From NCBI RefSeq assembly GCF_040610475.1, contig NZ_JBEXMJ010000005.1, positions 71,631 to 135,630 on the forward strand: DNA of 64,000 nucleotides. Reading direction: 5' to 3'. The DNA comes from Actinopolymorpha sp. NPDC004070 (GTDB lineage Bacteria > Actinomycetota > Actinomycetes > Propionibacteriales > Actinopolymorphaceae). The notes beneath the pieces were generated by a model. That model was not told the origin of the DNA. It saw nothing but the letters and a program-made list of their open reading frames with translations, and searched no databases. Both the position numbers and the translations under genes were made by a program. This document shows, piece after piece, positions 34,850 through 44,530 of the stretch (position 1 is the stretch's first letter; the number at the start of each line of letters is the position of its first letter).

Positions 34850-35638
34850 ATGAACCGCTACGAGCGGCTCAACGCGATCCTCGAGCTCGTCGCCGAACGC
34901 GGCCGGATCGACGTCGAGACCCTGGCCGAGGAACTCGCCGTCTCCACCGCGACCATCCGGCGAGACCTCGACCACCTCGCCCAGCAGCAGTTCCTCACCC
35001 GTACCCGCGGCGGAGCGGTCGCGCACAGCGTCGCCTACGACCTGCCCCTGCGCTACAAGACCGCCCGCCAGGCGACGGAGAAGCAGCGGATCGGCCAGGC
35101 GGCCGCCGACCTCGTGGCGGTCGGCATGGTGATCGGCATCAACGGCGGCACCACCGCCACCGAGGTGGCCCGCGCCATCGCCACCCGCACCGACCTGCGC
35201 TCACCCAACGAGGGACGCCGGGCGATCACCATCGTCACCAATGCCGTCAACATCGCCAACGAGCTCACCGTCCGCCCGCACGTCAAGATCGTCGTCACCG
35301 GCGGTGTCGCCCGGCCGCAGTCGTACGAACTCGCCGGTCCGCTGGCCACCCACATCCTGGAGGGCGTGAGCCTCGACCTCGCCATCCTCGGCGCGGACGC
35401 GGTCGACCCGCTGCACGGCGCGAGCGCCCACCACGAGGGCGAGGCGGACATCAACAAGCTGATGGCCTCCCGCGCCCGGCGCGTGGTGGTGGTCGCCGAC
35501 AGCTCCAAGATCGGCGGCCAGGCGTTCGCCAGGATCCGCCGGCCGGAGGAGATCGACATGCTGATCACCGACGTCGGCGTCGGCGACGACGCGGTGGCGA
35601 AGTTCGAGGAGGCCGGCGTCCAGGTGATGCGCGTCTGA
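34850..35638 (+). CDS. DeoR/AgaR-family transcriptional regulator
   Basis: The 262-aa protein has a DeoR HTH (RYERLNAILELVAERGRIDV, then AEELAVSTATIRRDLDHLAQ) and a sugar-phosphate-sensing DeoR C-terminal domain (GINGGTTATEVARAI, VVTGG, LAILGADAVDP, VVVVADSSKIG). The second ATG (34850) is chosen because GAGG is 8 nt upstream; ATG 34844 is possible. It is divergent from the amino-sugar operon and probably represses it until a sugar phosphate binds. Confidence 0.9.
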   Translation: MNRYERLNAILELVAERGRIDVETLAEELAVSTATIRRDLDHLAQQQFLTRTRGGAVAHSVAYDLPLRYKTARQATEKQRIGQAAADLVAVGMVIGINGGTTATEVARAIATRTDLRSPNEGRRAITIVTNAVNIANELTVRPHVKIVVTGGVARPQSYELAGPLATHILEGVSLDLAILGADAVDPLHGASAHHEGEADINKLMASRARRVVVVADSSKIGGQAFARIRRPEEIDMLITDVGVGDDAVAKFEEAGVQVMRV

Positions 35639-35687
35639 GGCCGCGCGTCTTGGACAAGCGCGTCTTGGACAAGCGCGTCTGGGACTG
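35629..35687 (+). repeat. 15-bp tandem repeat at the end of the DeoR-type gene
   Basis: GCGCGTCTTGGACAA occurs at 35643-35657 and 35658-35672, with a third copy to 35687. The unit's first eight bases also form the last codons and stop of the gene (35629-35636). Confidence 0.7.
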
Positions 35688-35747
35688 GCCAGCCGGGGTC
35701 CGAGACTCCCGGCAGGGGCGGCGCGTGCCGTCTGGGAAAGTCGGGCC

Positions 35748-36593
35748 ATGCGCATCCTGCACATCTCCGACCTGCACGTCGAGCCCGCGCCGGAGGAACG
35801 CCTGCCCGGGCTGATGGCCTCCCTCGACCGTGACCGGGACCCGCTGCGGCGTGTCGGCGCCGACCTGATGATCGTCTCCGGCGACCTGACCACCTACGGA
35901 AGCTCCCGGCCCGAGCACCTCGCCCTGGCCCGGGAATGGCTGGACGGCCTGGACGTCCCGTACCTCGCCGTGCCCGGCAACCACGACCTCGGACCGAGCC
36001 CCGACCGTGGCGCGCGCAGCCCCGTCCAGGAGGCGTACGAGGACGTGCCGTACGGCCGGACGGGGTACGGCCGCACCTTCGGCACCGATCCGGTGGAGGT
36101 ACGCGACCTCGGCCAGCTGCGCGTCGTCGGCTTCGGCGTGCGCGAGGACGACCCCGACGGCGTACTCCCCCGGCTGGCCGAGACACTCGCCGCCGACACC
36201 CGGCCGGTGATCCTGGTCGGCCACTACCCGCTCGTACCGACCCGGGACCCCAAGCCACACGAGGAGTTCGGCTCGGAGGCGTTCGTACCGCGCACCGGCG
36301 CGGCGCTGCTGGACCTGATCCGCCGGCAGCCGAACGTCCGGCTGTACGCCTGCGGCCACGTGCACGTCACGTCCGTACGGCCACTCGCGCCGCACTGCAC
36401 CCAGGTGACGGCGGGCTCGCTCGGCCAGGGAGCCAGCACCTACCGCGTGTACGACGTGGACTCGTCCGGCCTCACCTACGCCACCGCGCTGGGCGCCGGG
36501 CCGCTGGGGTTCTGGCACACCGTGGACCCCAACCTGTCCGGGGAGTTCTCCCTCGGCACCGGCACCGAACGCTCCGGTCGTCTCATCTGGTGA
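35748..36593 (+). CDS. Calcineurin-like metallophosphoesterase (CpdA-type)
   Basis: The 281-aa protein has the full dimetal set: SDLHVE, VSGDLTTYG, PGNHDLG, VGHYPLV and CGHVHVTS. The arrangement fits cyclic-nucleotide phosphodiesterases of the CpdA/Rv0805 class, but other phosphodiesters are possible. No signal peptide is present. GGGAAAG lies about 8 nt upstream of the ATG. Confidence 0.85.
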   Translation: MRILHISDLHVEPAPEERLPGLMASLDRDRDPLRRVGADLMIVSGDLTTYGSSRPEHLALAREWLDGLDVPYLAVPGNHDLGPSPDRGARSPVQEAYEDVPYGRTGYGRTFGTDPVEVRDLGQLRVVGFGVREDDPDGVLPRLAETLAADTRPVILVGHYPLVPTRDPKPHEEFGSEAFVPRTGAALLDLIRRQPNVRLYACGHVHVTSVRPLAPHCTQVTAGSLGQGASTYRVYDVDSSGLTYATALGAGPLGFWHTVDPNLSGEFSLGTGTERSGRLIW

Positions 36594-36612
36594 CGTGTCG
36601 GGGAAAACGTTG

Positions 36613-36641
36613 TTGTCTGTTCGCCCGGCACCGCGTACGGT
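36613..36641 (+). promoter_or_regulatory. Predicted promoter of the short sORF unit
   Basis: TTGTCT (36613-36618) and TACGGT (36636-36641) are separated by 17 bp, 34 bp before a strong ribosome site. Confidence 0.5.
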
Positions 36642-36674
36642 CGGGCGTACACGAGGAAGGAGGTGGTCCAACGC

Positions 36675-36713
36675 ATGCATAGCTTTGGGACTCGTGAGGT
36701 GGCTGTCCGCTAG
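36675..36713 (+). CDS. 12-codon ORF in a short independent transcription unit
   Basis: ATG 36675 encodes MHSFGTREVAVR followed by TAG. It is preceded by an unusually perfect anti-SD complement, AAGGAGGT (36657-36664), 10 nt upstream, and a good promoter. No gene follows on this strand before a large hairpin at 36828-36879. It may be a leader peptide, a sORF with its own function or a translated small RNA. I do not recognise a named family. Confidence 0.45.
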   Translation: MHSFGTREVAVR

Positions 36714-36827
36714 CCGCTGTCCCCTTAGTAAGGACTGACTGCCGATCACCGGCTCGTCCTGAGGGTGCCCGCGCCAACGCGTGTGTGTGCACCGGATGGC
36801 GGTCGGCGAAACCAAGGGGCAGCCACC

Positions 36828-36879
36828 CGACCCGCGGGCGCTGGAATTAGTCCCTCCAGCACAAAAAGCCCGCGGGTCG
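36828..36879. terminator. Compound hairpin closing the sORF unit and pdxH
   Basis: CGACCCGCGGGC and its complement form a 12-bp outer stem. Inside it GCTGGA/TCCAGC forms a second stem, leaving a one-sided bulge ACAAAAA. On the minus strand the bulge reads as TTTTTGT after the first arm. It can end both the plus-strand unit and the minus-strand pdxH gene. Confidence 0.6.
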
Positions 36880-36924
36880 TCCCATGCCCGAAACCGGTTC
36901 GGGCGCGGAAACCGGGGCGGGCGC

Positions 36925-37737
36925 TCAGGGCGCCAGCCGCTCCACGATCCAGTTCTTCTCCGTACGCCGATACCGCACGCGGTCGTGCATCCGGCCCTGC
37001 CGGCCCTGCCAGAACTCCACCACTTCGGGGCGTACGCGATATCCGCCCCAGAAGTCCGGAAGCGGCACGTCCTCGGTGCCGGCGAACCGCTCGACCGTCT
37101 CGGCATACAACCGGTCCAGGCTCTCCCGGTCGGCGACCACCTCCGACTGGGGACTCGCCCACGCGCCGAGCCTGCTCTCCCGCGGCCGGCTCGCGAAGTA
37201 CGCGGCCGACTCCTCCCGGCTCACCCGCGCGGCGGGGCCGGTCACCCGGACCTGGCGCTCCATCGCGTGCCAGGGGAAGACCAGCGCGGCGTTCGGGTGG
37301 GCGTCCAGGTCCGCGGCCTTGGCGGAGCCGTAGTTGGTGTAGAAGACGAAGCCGCGATCGTCGAGGCCCTTGAGCAGCACGGTCCGCGCCGAGGGAACGC
37401 CGTCCGCGCCGACGGTCGCGACCACCATCGCGTTCGGCTCGGGCACCTCCTCGGCCAGCGCGTCGGCCAGCCAGGTGTGGAACAGCACCAGGGGATGGCC
37501 GGGAAGCTCGCTCTCCACGAGCTCGCCGCGGCCGTAACGCCGGCGCAGCGCGGCCAGTTGGGCCGGCGACGGAAGCTGCGGCGCCTGGGCACCGCGGTGC
37601 GCCTCGCCACCGAACGACGCGGGGTCGCTCCCGAACGGCGGCTCTGTGCCCAGGGGCGGCACGGGACGGATCGGCGGCTCTTCACCGGCGGACCGCGGAC
37701 CGTTTCCCGTCCCGCCTGCCTCCTCGTGTACGTCCAT
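36925..37737 (-). CDS. pdxH: Pyridoxamine 5'-phosphate oxidase
   Basis: This 270-aa FMN enzyme makes pyridoxal 5'-phosphate from PNP or PMP. After about 65 Pro/Gly-rich residues, the core starts at LRRRYGRGELVES. SARTVLLKGLDDRGFVFYTN is the FMN site, followed by RQVRVTGPAARV, ESRLGAWASPQS and the C-terminal FWQGRQGRMHDRVRYRR with the substrate-binding Arg/His. The N-terminal extension is longer than usual. ATG 37737 lies 8 nt after TAGTGT. The serC gene nearby also uses PLP. Confidence 0.92.
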   Translation of the reverse strand: MDVHEEAGGTGNGPRSAGEEPPIRPVPPLGTEPPFGSDPASFGGEAHRGAQAPQLPSPAQLAALRRRYGRGELVESELPGHPLVLFHTWLADALAEEVPEPNAMVVATVGADGVPSARTVLLKGLDDRGFVFYTNYGSAKAADLDAHPNAALVFPWHAMERQVRVTGPAARVSREESAAYFASRPRESRLGAWASPQSEVVADRESLDRLYAETVERFAGTEDVPLPDFWGGYRVRPEVVEFWQGRQGRMHDRVRYRRTEKNWIVERLAP

Positions 37738-39209
<1,472 letters not shown>

Positions 39210-39224
39210 CCTGCACGGCGTCCG

Positions 39225-39304
39225 GGGATCACGGCCCTTCGGGATCACGGCCCTTCGGGATCACGGCCCTTCGGGATCACGGCCCTTCGGGGTCGCGGCC
39301 CTCG
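39225..39304. repeat. 16-bp tandem repeat array over the 3' end of the propeller gene
   Basis: GGGATCACGGCCCTTC is present in four perfect head-to-tail copies (39225-39288) and one degenerate copy. Each perfect copy carries TCA, which is TGA on the minus strand; the one at 39277-39279 is the actual stop of the minus-strand gene, and the others fall in the two other frames. Confidence 0.9.
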
Positions 39305-41019
39305 TCGCGGTACGTCGGCCATCGGCGCCTGCCCCCACCGTGGTCCTCGGCCCATCGCGGCGGGTTTCCGGCCGGCTCGTCGGGCCAGTCGGCCTCGGCG
39401 GGCGGCCGAGCCGCAGGCGGCCGGGCACGTCGTCCCGGTGCACCGGCCGAGCCCGGCGCCGGGGGCGGACCACCCGTGCGGGGTAGTCCGGACGACCGCG
39501 GCCGATCGGCTGGGCGAGGCGGCGGTACGTCGTTCCCGCGTTCTCGCCGCCAGTCCTCGTCCTCCCACGGGAGCGGGGTGTCGTCGCGGCCGCCACGCGG
39601 GGCCGACTGCACCCCCGGGTGCGGCGCCGGCCGCTGGGCCGACTGCTGGGCCGACTGCTGGGCCGACTGCTGGGCCGACTGCTGGGCCGACTGCTGGGCA
39701 GAGGGCTGCGCCGAGCGGTCGGTACGTCGCTGCCCACCCTGGTCCTCCGGCCGCCCGGCCGGCTCCGCCGGCCAGATCGGACCCCGGCCCACGTCGCCGT
39801 ACCCCGCGGCCTGCACCGACCTCGGCGGGCGGGCGTACGCCTGCGTCGGCGACTCGGCGTACGGTGGCTCGGCCGACGCCGGCGGGCGGCGTGAACCCGG
39901 CGCCCGGCCCGGTCCCGGCTTCGGTGCGAGCCGCCCACGTCGGCGTGAGGCCGGGTAGGCCGCCAGCCCGGCCAGCAACGCGGCGCCGACCACCAGGAGC
40001 AGGATCCAGCGCGGCAGACCGCTCAGCAGGGACCCGTCGCTTCCGCCGGAGGTGGGTGCCTGCGCGGTCGGGGTGGGCGACGGAGTGGCGCCCGGTGGCC
40101 GGCGCGAGGGAGCGGACGCGGCCGCGGTGAACGGCATCTCGTACACCGGCGAGTTGGTGCCCTCGCTACCCAGGAACAACCGCTTCCCGTCCGCGCCGAC
40201 CGCGACGGACTCGCCCTGCCGCTGCGGCCGACTCAGCGAGATGGTGCGTTCGGGCTTGCCACCGGGCCAGCGCAGCACCCGCACGTCGGCGTACGTCCGC
40301 AGCACGATCGCCGAGCCGTCGGGAAGGAACGTGCCGTCGGTCACCATGGGGGGAGCGTCGGCGACCTTGGTGAGGGTGGCGGTGGTGCCGGGCACGAGGC
40401 TGGACGGCGCGGCGTAGATCGCCCCGCCGCCGGGGTCCTTGGTCACGACGTAGACCCGGGCGGTACGCGGGTCGACCAGTAGCGCCTCCGCGTCGTGCGC
40501 CCCGTCGGGGTACCTGAACCGGAACCGGCTCCACTCCACGGGCTGGTCGCCGATGGAGTTCGGCTCGCGGAAGCGGTAGATCGTGATCCTGTCGCGCACG
40601 CGGGCGTTGTCGCCGATGTCCCCCACCCAGATGCGCTGGTCAGGGCCGGGGGCGATGGCCTCCCAGTCGACGTTCTCGGCGGTCCGGAGCGAGATCGTCG
40701 CCGCCACCCGCCCGCGCGGGTCGAGCAGGAACACCCGCGGCTCGTCGCCGGAGTCGTTGTGGGTGTAGAAGTACCCGCGGTGCACCGCGCTCGCGACCAG
40801 TCCGCTGGACTCGGTGATCCGGGAGTCGCTGATGCTGAAAGCCCTGCGCTCCTTGGCCGGATCCGCCGGGGCAGCGTACGACGGAGTGACGTACGACGGC
40901 ACCATCACCGCGCCGAGCAGCAGCGCCGCGAACGCCGTGGCGAGGCGGCGTGACCACGGCCGGCCCGCCGGGCGGAGTCGGCCTGACAGGTGACCGTCGA
41001 GTGCGGGATGCGCCCTCAC
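39277..41019 (-). CDS. Membrane-anchored extracytoplasmic beta-propeller-like protein with repetitive tail
   Basis: The 580-aa protein has an N-terminal signal segment (about 24-50), then an extracellular beta-propeller-like part (RITESSGLVASAVHRGYFYT, WVGDIGDNARVRD, residues about 60-310). A Pro/Thr linker leads to one membrane helix (about 336-356, RWILLLVVGAALLAGL) and a 220-residue disordered cytoplasmic tail. The tail has six QQSA units, coded by a 12-bp DNA repeat. The role is unknown. GTG 41019 has GGAGGG about 9 nt upstream. Confidence 0.75.
   Translation of the reverse strand: MRAHPALDGHLSGRLRPAGRPWSRRLATAFAALLLGAVMVPSYVTPSYAAPADPAKERRAFSISDSRITESSGLVASAVHRGYFYTHNDSGDEPRVFLLDPRGRVAATISLRTAENVDWEAIAPGPDQRIWVGDIGDNARVRDRITIYRFREPNSIGDQPVEWSRFRFRYPDGAHDAEALLVDPRTARVYVVTKDPGGGAIYAAPSSLVPGTTATLTKVADAPPMVTDGTFLPDGSAIVLRTYADVRVLRWPGGKPERTISLSRPQRQGESVAVGADGKRLFLGSEGTNSPVYEMPFTAAASAPSRRPPGATPSPTPTAQAPTSGGSDGSLLSGLPRWILLLVVGAALLAGLAAYPASRRRGRLAPKPGPGRAPGSRRPPASAEPPYAESPTQAYARPPRSVQAAGYGDVGRGPIWPAEPAGRPEDQGGQRRTDRSAQPSAQQSAQQSAQQSAQQSAQQSAQRPAPHPGVQSAPRGGRDDTPLPWEDEDWRRERGNDVPPPRPADRPRSSGLPRTGGPPPAPGSAGAPGRRARPPAARPPAEADWPDEPAGNPPRWAEDHGGGRRRWPTYRDEGRDPEGP
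39634..39693. repeat. 12-bp coding repeat (QQSA units)
   Basis: CTGGGCCGACTG occurs five times exactly and encodes the QQSA repeat in the cytoplasmic tail of the propeller protein. Copy number could vary without changing frame. Confidence 0.85.
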
Positions 41020-41342
41020 GTCCGTCGTCCCTCCAGCCGGTCGTGCTCGGAAGCGACGAACTCCATCACATCAACCTGGTGACCCACAAGTCTTCCGGAC
41101 GCTGCGGTCAGACCGTCGGTGCGCACAGCCGCCGCCTTTCACGAGGAGATCGGTGGCGGGCCCGAGCGCGTGCGGGCCCGGCCCGGCATCGCGCCATTGT
41201 CGACCATCTCCCCCCGGCGACCACCTCGCCCCAGGGTCGGCCTCCGGTTCCGCGTCCGGTATTCACCACCCGCCGACCTGTCCGCGCCCGGTGATCGGGC
41301 CGTAGGGTTGGTGATCGCTCATCGAAGCCGGGAGACATTCGG

Positions 41343-41978
41343 ATGCAGATCCTCACCAGACCCCTCGAGGCCCTGTTCACCATGGTGGTCGCGGGGTTGC
41401 TGTGGGTGCTCACCGCCGTTCCGCTGGTGACCCTCGGCCCGGGGACGGCCGGTCTCGCCGCGGTGATGATGGAGTGGGGCGAGGACGGTCCGCCGTCGGT
41501 GTGGTCGACGTTCTGGGGCGGCTTCCGGAGCCACCTGCGGCAGAGCCTGGGCCTGGGGTTCGCGGCCGCCGTCGCCGGCGGGTTGCTGACGATCGACCTG
41601 CTGTACGGCCTGCGGGCGACCGACGCGCCGCTGCGGGCCGTGGTCATGGTCGCCGCGATCATCGGGTTCCTCGCCGTCGGCGGCACGCTGGTCTTCCTGT
41701 TCCCGGTGATGACCACCTATCCCGCACCGTGGCGGCGGGTGCTGCGCAACAGCGCGCTGTTCGCGGCGGCGCATCCGCTGACGACGCTGCTCAGCCTGCT
41801 CCTGTTGCTGCTCGCGGCGCTGCTGGTGATCACGGTGCCCGCGGCGGTGCCGGCGATCGCCGGGTTCTTCACCTGGGTGATCAGCCGGCTGGTCCGCCGG
41901 GTGTTCCGCAGGTTCGCGGCCCGCCAGGAGGCGGTCGCCGCCAGGTCCCGGCGTACGGACTCAGTCGCGGCGAGCTAG
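41343..41978 (+). CDS. DUF624 (YesL-like) membrane protein
   Basis: The 211-aa protein has about five hydrophobic segments. The start LTRPLEALFTMVVAGLLWVL and TLGPGTAGLAAVM match the YesL/DUF624 pattern, whose members usually sit near sugar transport or degradation genes. The function is unknown. GGGAG precedes the ATG by about 9 nt; TAGGGT near 41301 could be the -10 box. The 323-bp gap upstream (41020-41342) holds no other gene. The last 18 bp overlap the convergent XRE gene. Confidence 0.75.
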   Translation: MQILTRPLEALFTMVVAGLLWVLTAVPLVTLGPGTAGLAAVMMEWGEDGPPSVWSTFWGGFRSHLRQSLGLGFAAAVAGGLLTIDLLYGLRATDAPLRAVVMVAAIIGFLAVGGTLVFLFPVMTTYPAPWRRVLRNSALFAAAHPLTTLLSLLLLLLAALLVITVPAAVPAIAGFFTWVISRLVRRVFRRFAARQEAVAARSRRTDSVAAS

Positions 41979-42893
41979 CTCCGACCACTCGGTGCGCGCC
42001 GGAACCTCCGGCAGCCGGCGCAGGCACTCCTCGGTCGCCGCGTCGGCGGCGGTGTAGACGACCATCCGCGCGTCGGGGTGTTCGCGCAGCCACAGGCTGG
42101 TGGTCTCCAGTCGGAGCGGGCCGACCTCACGGTGCAGGAACAACTTGACGCGGGTGGTGGGACTGGCGACCGCGTGGTCGTTCCACATCGCCGCGAAGTC
42201 GGATGAGACCTCGGTGAGCTCGCGGACCAGGTTCGTCCAGGCCGGCTCACCCACGTGCTCCGCGCTCGCGCCGCGGAACAACGCCAGCGAGTGCCCGGCC
42301 TCGACGTCCCAGTCCACCAGCATCCGCCGCCACGACGGTTCGGTGAACAACAGCCACAGGACGTTGCGCCGGTGCTGGGGCAGGGCGCGCCAGTCACCCA
42401 TCAGCAGCCGGTCCGCCCGGTTGCCGGCCACCAGGTCGTACCGCGGGGTGACGACGTGCGCCGGGTAGGGGTCGAGGGCGTCGAGTACGCGCTGGATCAC
42501 CGGGTCGACCGGACTGGGCGGGCTCGGCCGCTCCGGAGGGGTGGCGCCGGACAGCGCGAACAGGTGGCGGGTCTCGTCGGGATGCAGCCGCAGACTGCGC
42601 GCGATCGCGTCGAGGACGGACGGCGAGGCGTTGATCCGGCGGCCCTGCTCAAGCCAGGTGTACCAGGTGACACCGACCCCGGCGAGCTGGGCGACCTCCT
42701 CCCGGCGCAGGCCCGGCGTACGGCGGCGTCCGCCGGGCGGCAGGCCGACGTCCTCGGGCCGCAGGCGTTCCCGGCGCGAGCGCAGGAACGCCGCGAGCTC
42801 GGCGCGCCGGGGTTCGACGCCGCGCGGATCGATGTCGCGCTGGTCGGCGCTGTGCGGGTCGACACTGCTCGGTTCGGCGGTCACGGACACCAT
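41961..42893 (-). CDS. XRE-family regulator with MmyB-like ligand domain
   Basis: The 310-aa protein has an N-terminal XRE HTH (about 40-100: LAAFLRSRRERLRPEDVG, RRTPGLRREEVAQLAGVGVT) followed by a PAS-like C-terminal domain typical of MmyB-type actinobacterial regulators. It is divergent from an MFS exporter across 92 bp containing a palindrome, so it probably controls that exporter. Ligands for this class are mostly unknown. Confidence 0.88.
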   Translation of the reverse strand: MVSVTAEPSSVDPHSADQRDIDPRGVEPRRAELAAFLRSRRERLRPEDVGLPPGGRRRTPGLRREEVAQLAGVGVTWYTWLEQGRRINASPSVLDAIARSLRLHPDETRHLFALSGATPPERPSPPSPVDPVIQRVLDALDPYPAHVVTPRYDLVAGNRADRLLMGDWRALPQHRRNVLWLLFTEPSWRRMLVDWDVEAGHSLALFRGASAEHVGEPAWTNLVRELTEVSSDFAAMWNDHAVASPTTRVKLFLHREVGPLRLETTSLWLREHPDARMVVYTAADAATEECLRRLPEVPARTEWSELARRD

Positions 42894-42931
42894 GATGCTC
42901 CGGCTGCGGAACCGGTGCCAGGTAGTGCCGA

Positions 42932-42959
42932 TACCAGGATGAGCACACTCTGGTACCAG
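42932..42959. promoter_or_regulatory. Palindrome between XRE regulator and MFS exporter
   Basis: CTGGTACCAG (42950-42959) is a perfect palindrome, and a half-site TACCAG stands at 42932-42937. This is the only strong symmetry in the 92-bp gap and is a good operator candidate. Confidence 0.5.
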
Positions 42960-42985
42960 GCTCGCGAGCGCCGAATGCTGACTGC

Positions 42986-44443
42986 GTGACTACCACCGCC
43001 CTCCCTTCCACGGCGGGCAGGACCGCCCGGGTAGCCGACCGGCTCGCCCTGCCGGTCCTCCTGCTCGGCTCGTTCCTCGCCACCGCCAACTTCTTCGTCG
43101 TCAACGTCGCCTTGCCCACGATCGGCAGGTCCCTGCACGCGAACGCCGCCGTGCTGCAGTTGGTCGTCGCGGCGTACTCCGTGTCGTACGCCGCCGCGCT
43201 GGTCGCCGGCGGCCGGCTCGGTGACCGCTTCGGCCGGCGACGGATGTTCGTCCTCGGACTGGCCGGGTTCGCCATCTCCGGTCTCGCCTGCGGCCTGGCC
43301 GGCAACGCCTGGACCCTCACCGGCGCCCGGCTCGTCCAGGGTGCGGCTGCCGGGATCTTCGTACCGCAGGTACTCAGCACGATCCAGGCCGGCTACACCG
43401 GGCCGGGGCGTCAACGTGCGCTTGGGGGCTTCGGCGCCACGCTCGGAATCGCCTGTGTGGTCGGGCAGTTGTACGGCGGCGTGGCGGTGACCTTCGACGT
43501 CGCGCACCTGACCTGGCGGCTGGCCTTCCTGCCGTTCGCGCCGGTCGCGTTGCTGGTCGCCGCGCTGGCGGTCCGCTTCGTCCCCGAGACCCGGGGCCGG
43601 CCGCTTCCGCTGGACCTGCGGGGCGCGGCACTGCTCACGCTCACCCTCGTCCTGCTGCTCGTGCCGCTGAGCGTCGGGGCGGGTGCGGGGTGGCCGACGT
43701 GGGCCTGGGTCGCCCTGGCCGCGACGCCGGTCGTGGCGTACGGGTTCGTCCGCGACCAGGCGGCACGCGAACGCGCCGGCGGTGCGCCGCTGCTGCCGCC
43801 GTCGCTGGTCCGGTTGCCGTCGTTTCGGCGGGGGCTGGCCGTCGTCGCGGTGTTCTTCGTCGGCCTGGGCGGGTTCCTGCTCACCACCGGCATCTCGCTG
43901 CAGGAGGGCCTGGGCATGAGCCCGCTCGGCGCGGGATTCGCGCTCGCGCCGTACGCGCTCGGCTTCCTCGCCGCCTCGCTGACCGTGCCGCGGCTGGTCG
44001 GGCGGTACGCCGGCCGGGTGATCGTGGCCGGTGCGGTCGTCCTCGCGACCGGCCTGGCCGTGGCTGCCGTCCAGGCGAGCGTGGGGTACGACGGACTGAC
44101 GACCCGGACCCTGCTGCCGGCGTTCGTCGTGATCGGCTTCGGCCAGGGCCTGGTGATGATCCCGGTGTTCGGGGTCGTCCTGGCCGGGGTACCCACCGAC
44201 CGGGCCGGAGTCGCCAGCGGCGTCCTCACCACCACCCAGCAGGCGACCATCGCGGTCGGCGTGGCTGCGCTCGGCACGGTGTTCTTCCGGGTCGCGTCGA
44301 CCGGTGCCGCGACCGGCTCCGCGACCGGCGCGGCCGCCGGAGCCGACTGGCGAGGTGCCACGGTGGCGGTGCTCGCCGCGGAGGCCGTCCTGGCCCTGCT
44401 GACCGGGATCATCGCCACCCGCCTCCTCAACTCCTCGGAGTGA
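42986..44443 (+). CDS. MFS drug exporter (DHA2/EmrB-QacA-like)
   Basis: The 485-aa protein has about 14 membrane segments. Motif A appears as GGRLGDRFGRRRMF and motif C-like Gly-rich helices follow (LGGFGATLGIACVVGQLYGG). VVNVALPTIGRSL is the DHA2 first-helix pattern. It is likely a proton-driven exporter of small hydrophobic compounds, controlled by the divergent XRE protein. A 14-bp-period repeat starts on its stop codon. Confidence 0.88.
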   Translation: MTTTALPSTAGRTARVADRLALPVLLLGSFLATANFFVVNVALPTIGRSLHANAAVLQLVVAAYSVSYAAALVAGGRLGDRFGRRRMFVLGLAGFAISGLACGLAGNAWTLTGARLVQGAAAGIFVPQVLSTIQAGYTGPGRQRALGGFGATLGIACVVGQLYGGVAVTFDVAHLTWRLAFLPFAPVALLVAALAVRFVPETRGRPLPLDLRGAALLTLTLVLLLVPLSVGAGAGWPTWAWVALAATPVVAYGFVRDQAARERAGGAPLLPPSLVRLPSFRRGLAVVAVFFVGLGGFLLTTGISLQEGLGMSPLGAGFALAPYALGFLAASLTVPRLVGRYAGRVIVAGAVVLATGLAVAAVQASVGYDGLTTRTLLPAFVVIGFGQGLVMIPVFGVVLAGVPTDRAGVASGVLTTTQQATIAVGVAALGTVFFRVASTGAATGSATGAAAGADWRGATVAVLAAEAVLALLTGIIATRLLNSSE

Positions 44444-44474
44444 TCTCCGGTGGGTGATCCCCGGCGACTGATCG
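44441..44474 (+). repeat. 14-bp tandem repeat beginning on the MFS stop codon
   Basis: TGATC recurs at 44441, 44455 and 44469 (units TGATCTCCGGTGGG, TGATCCCCGGCGAC). The first TGA is the stop codon and the others occupy the two other frames. Confidence 0.6.
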
Positions 44475-44530
44475 ACGCCGTGGACCGGGGGTGCGTGCCC
44501 GGTCCACGGCCGGGCGGCAGAGGATGGGGT

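Noticed and set aside
39225..39304. Possible CRISPR-like array
   Set aside because: The 16-bp units are directly adjacent with no spacers; it is a simple tandem repeat. The same holds for 53031-53115.
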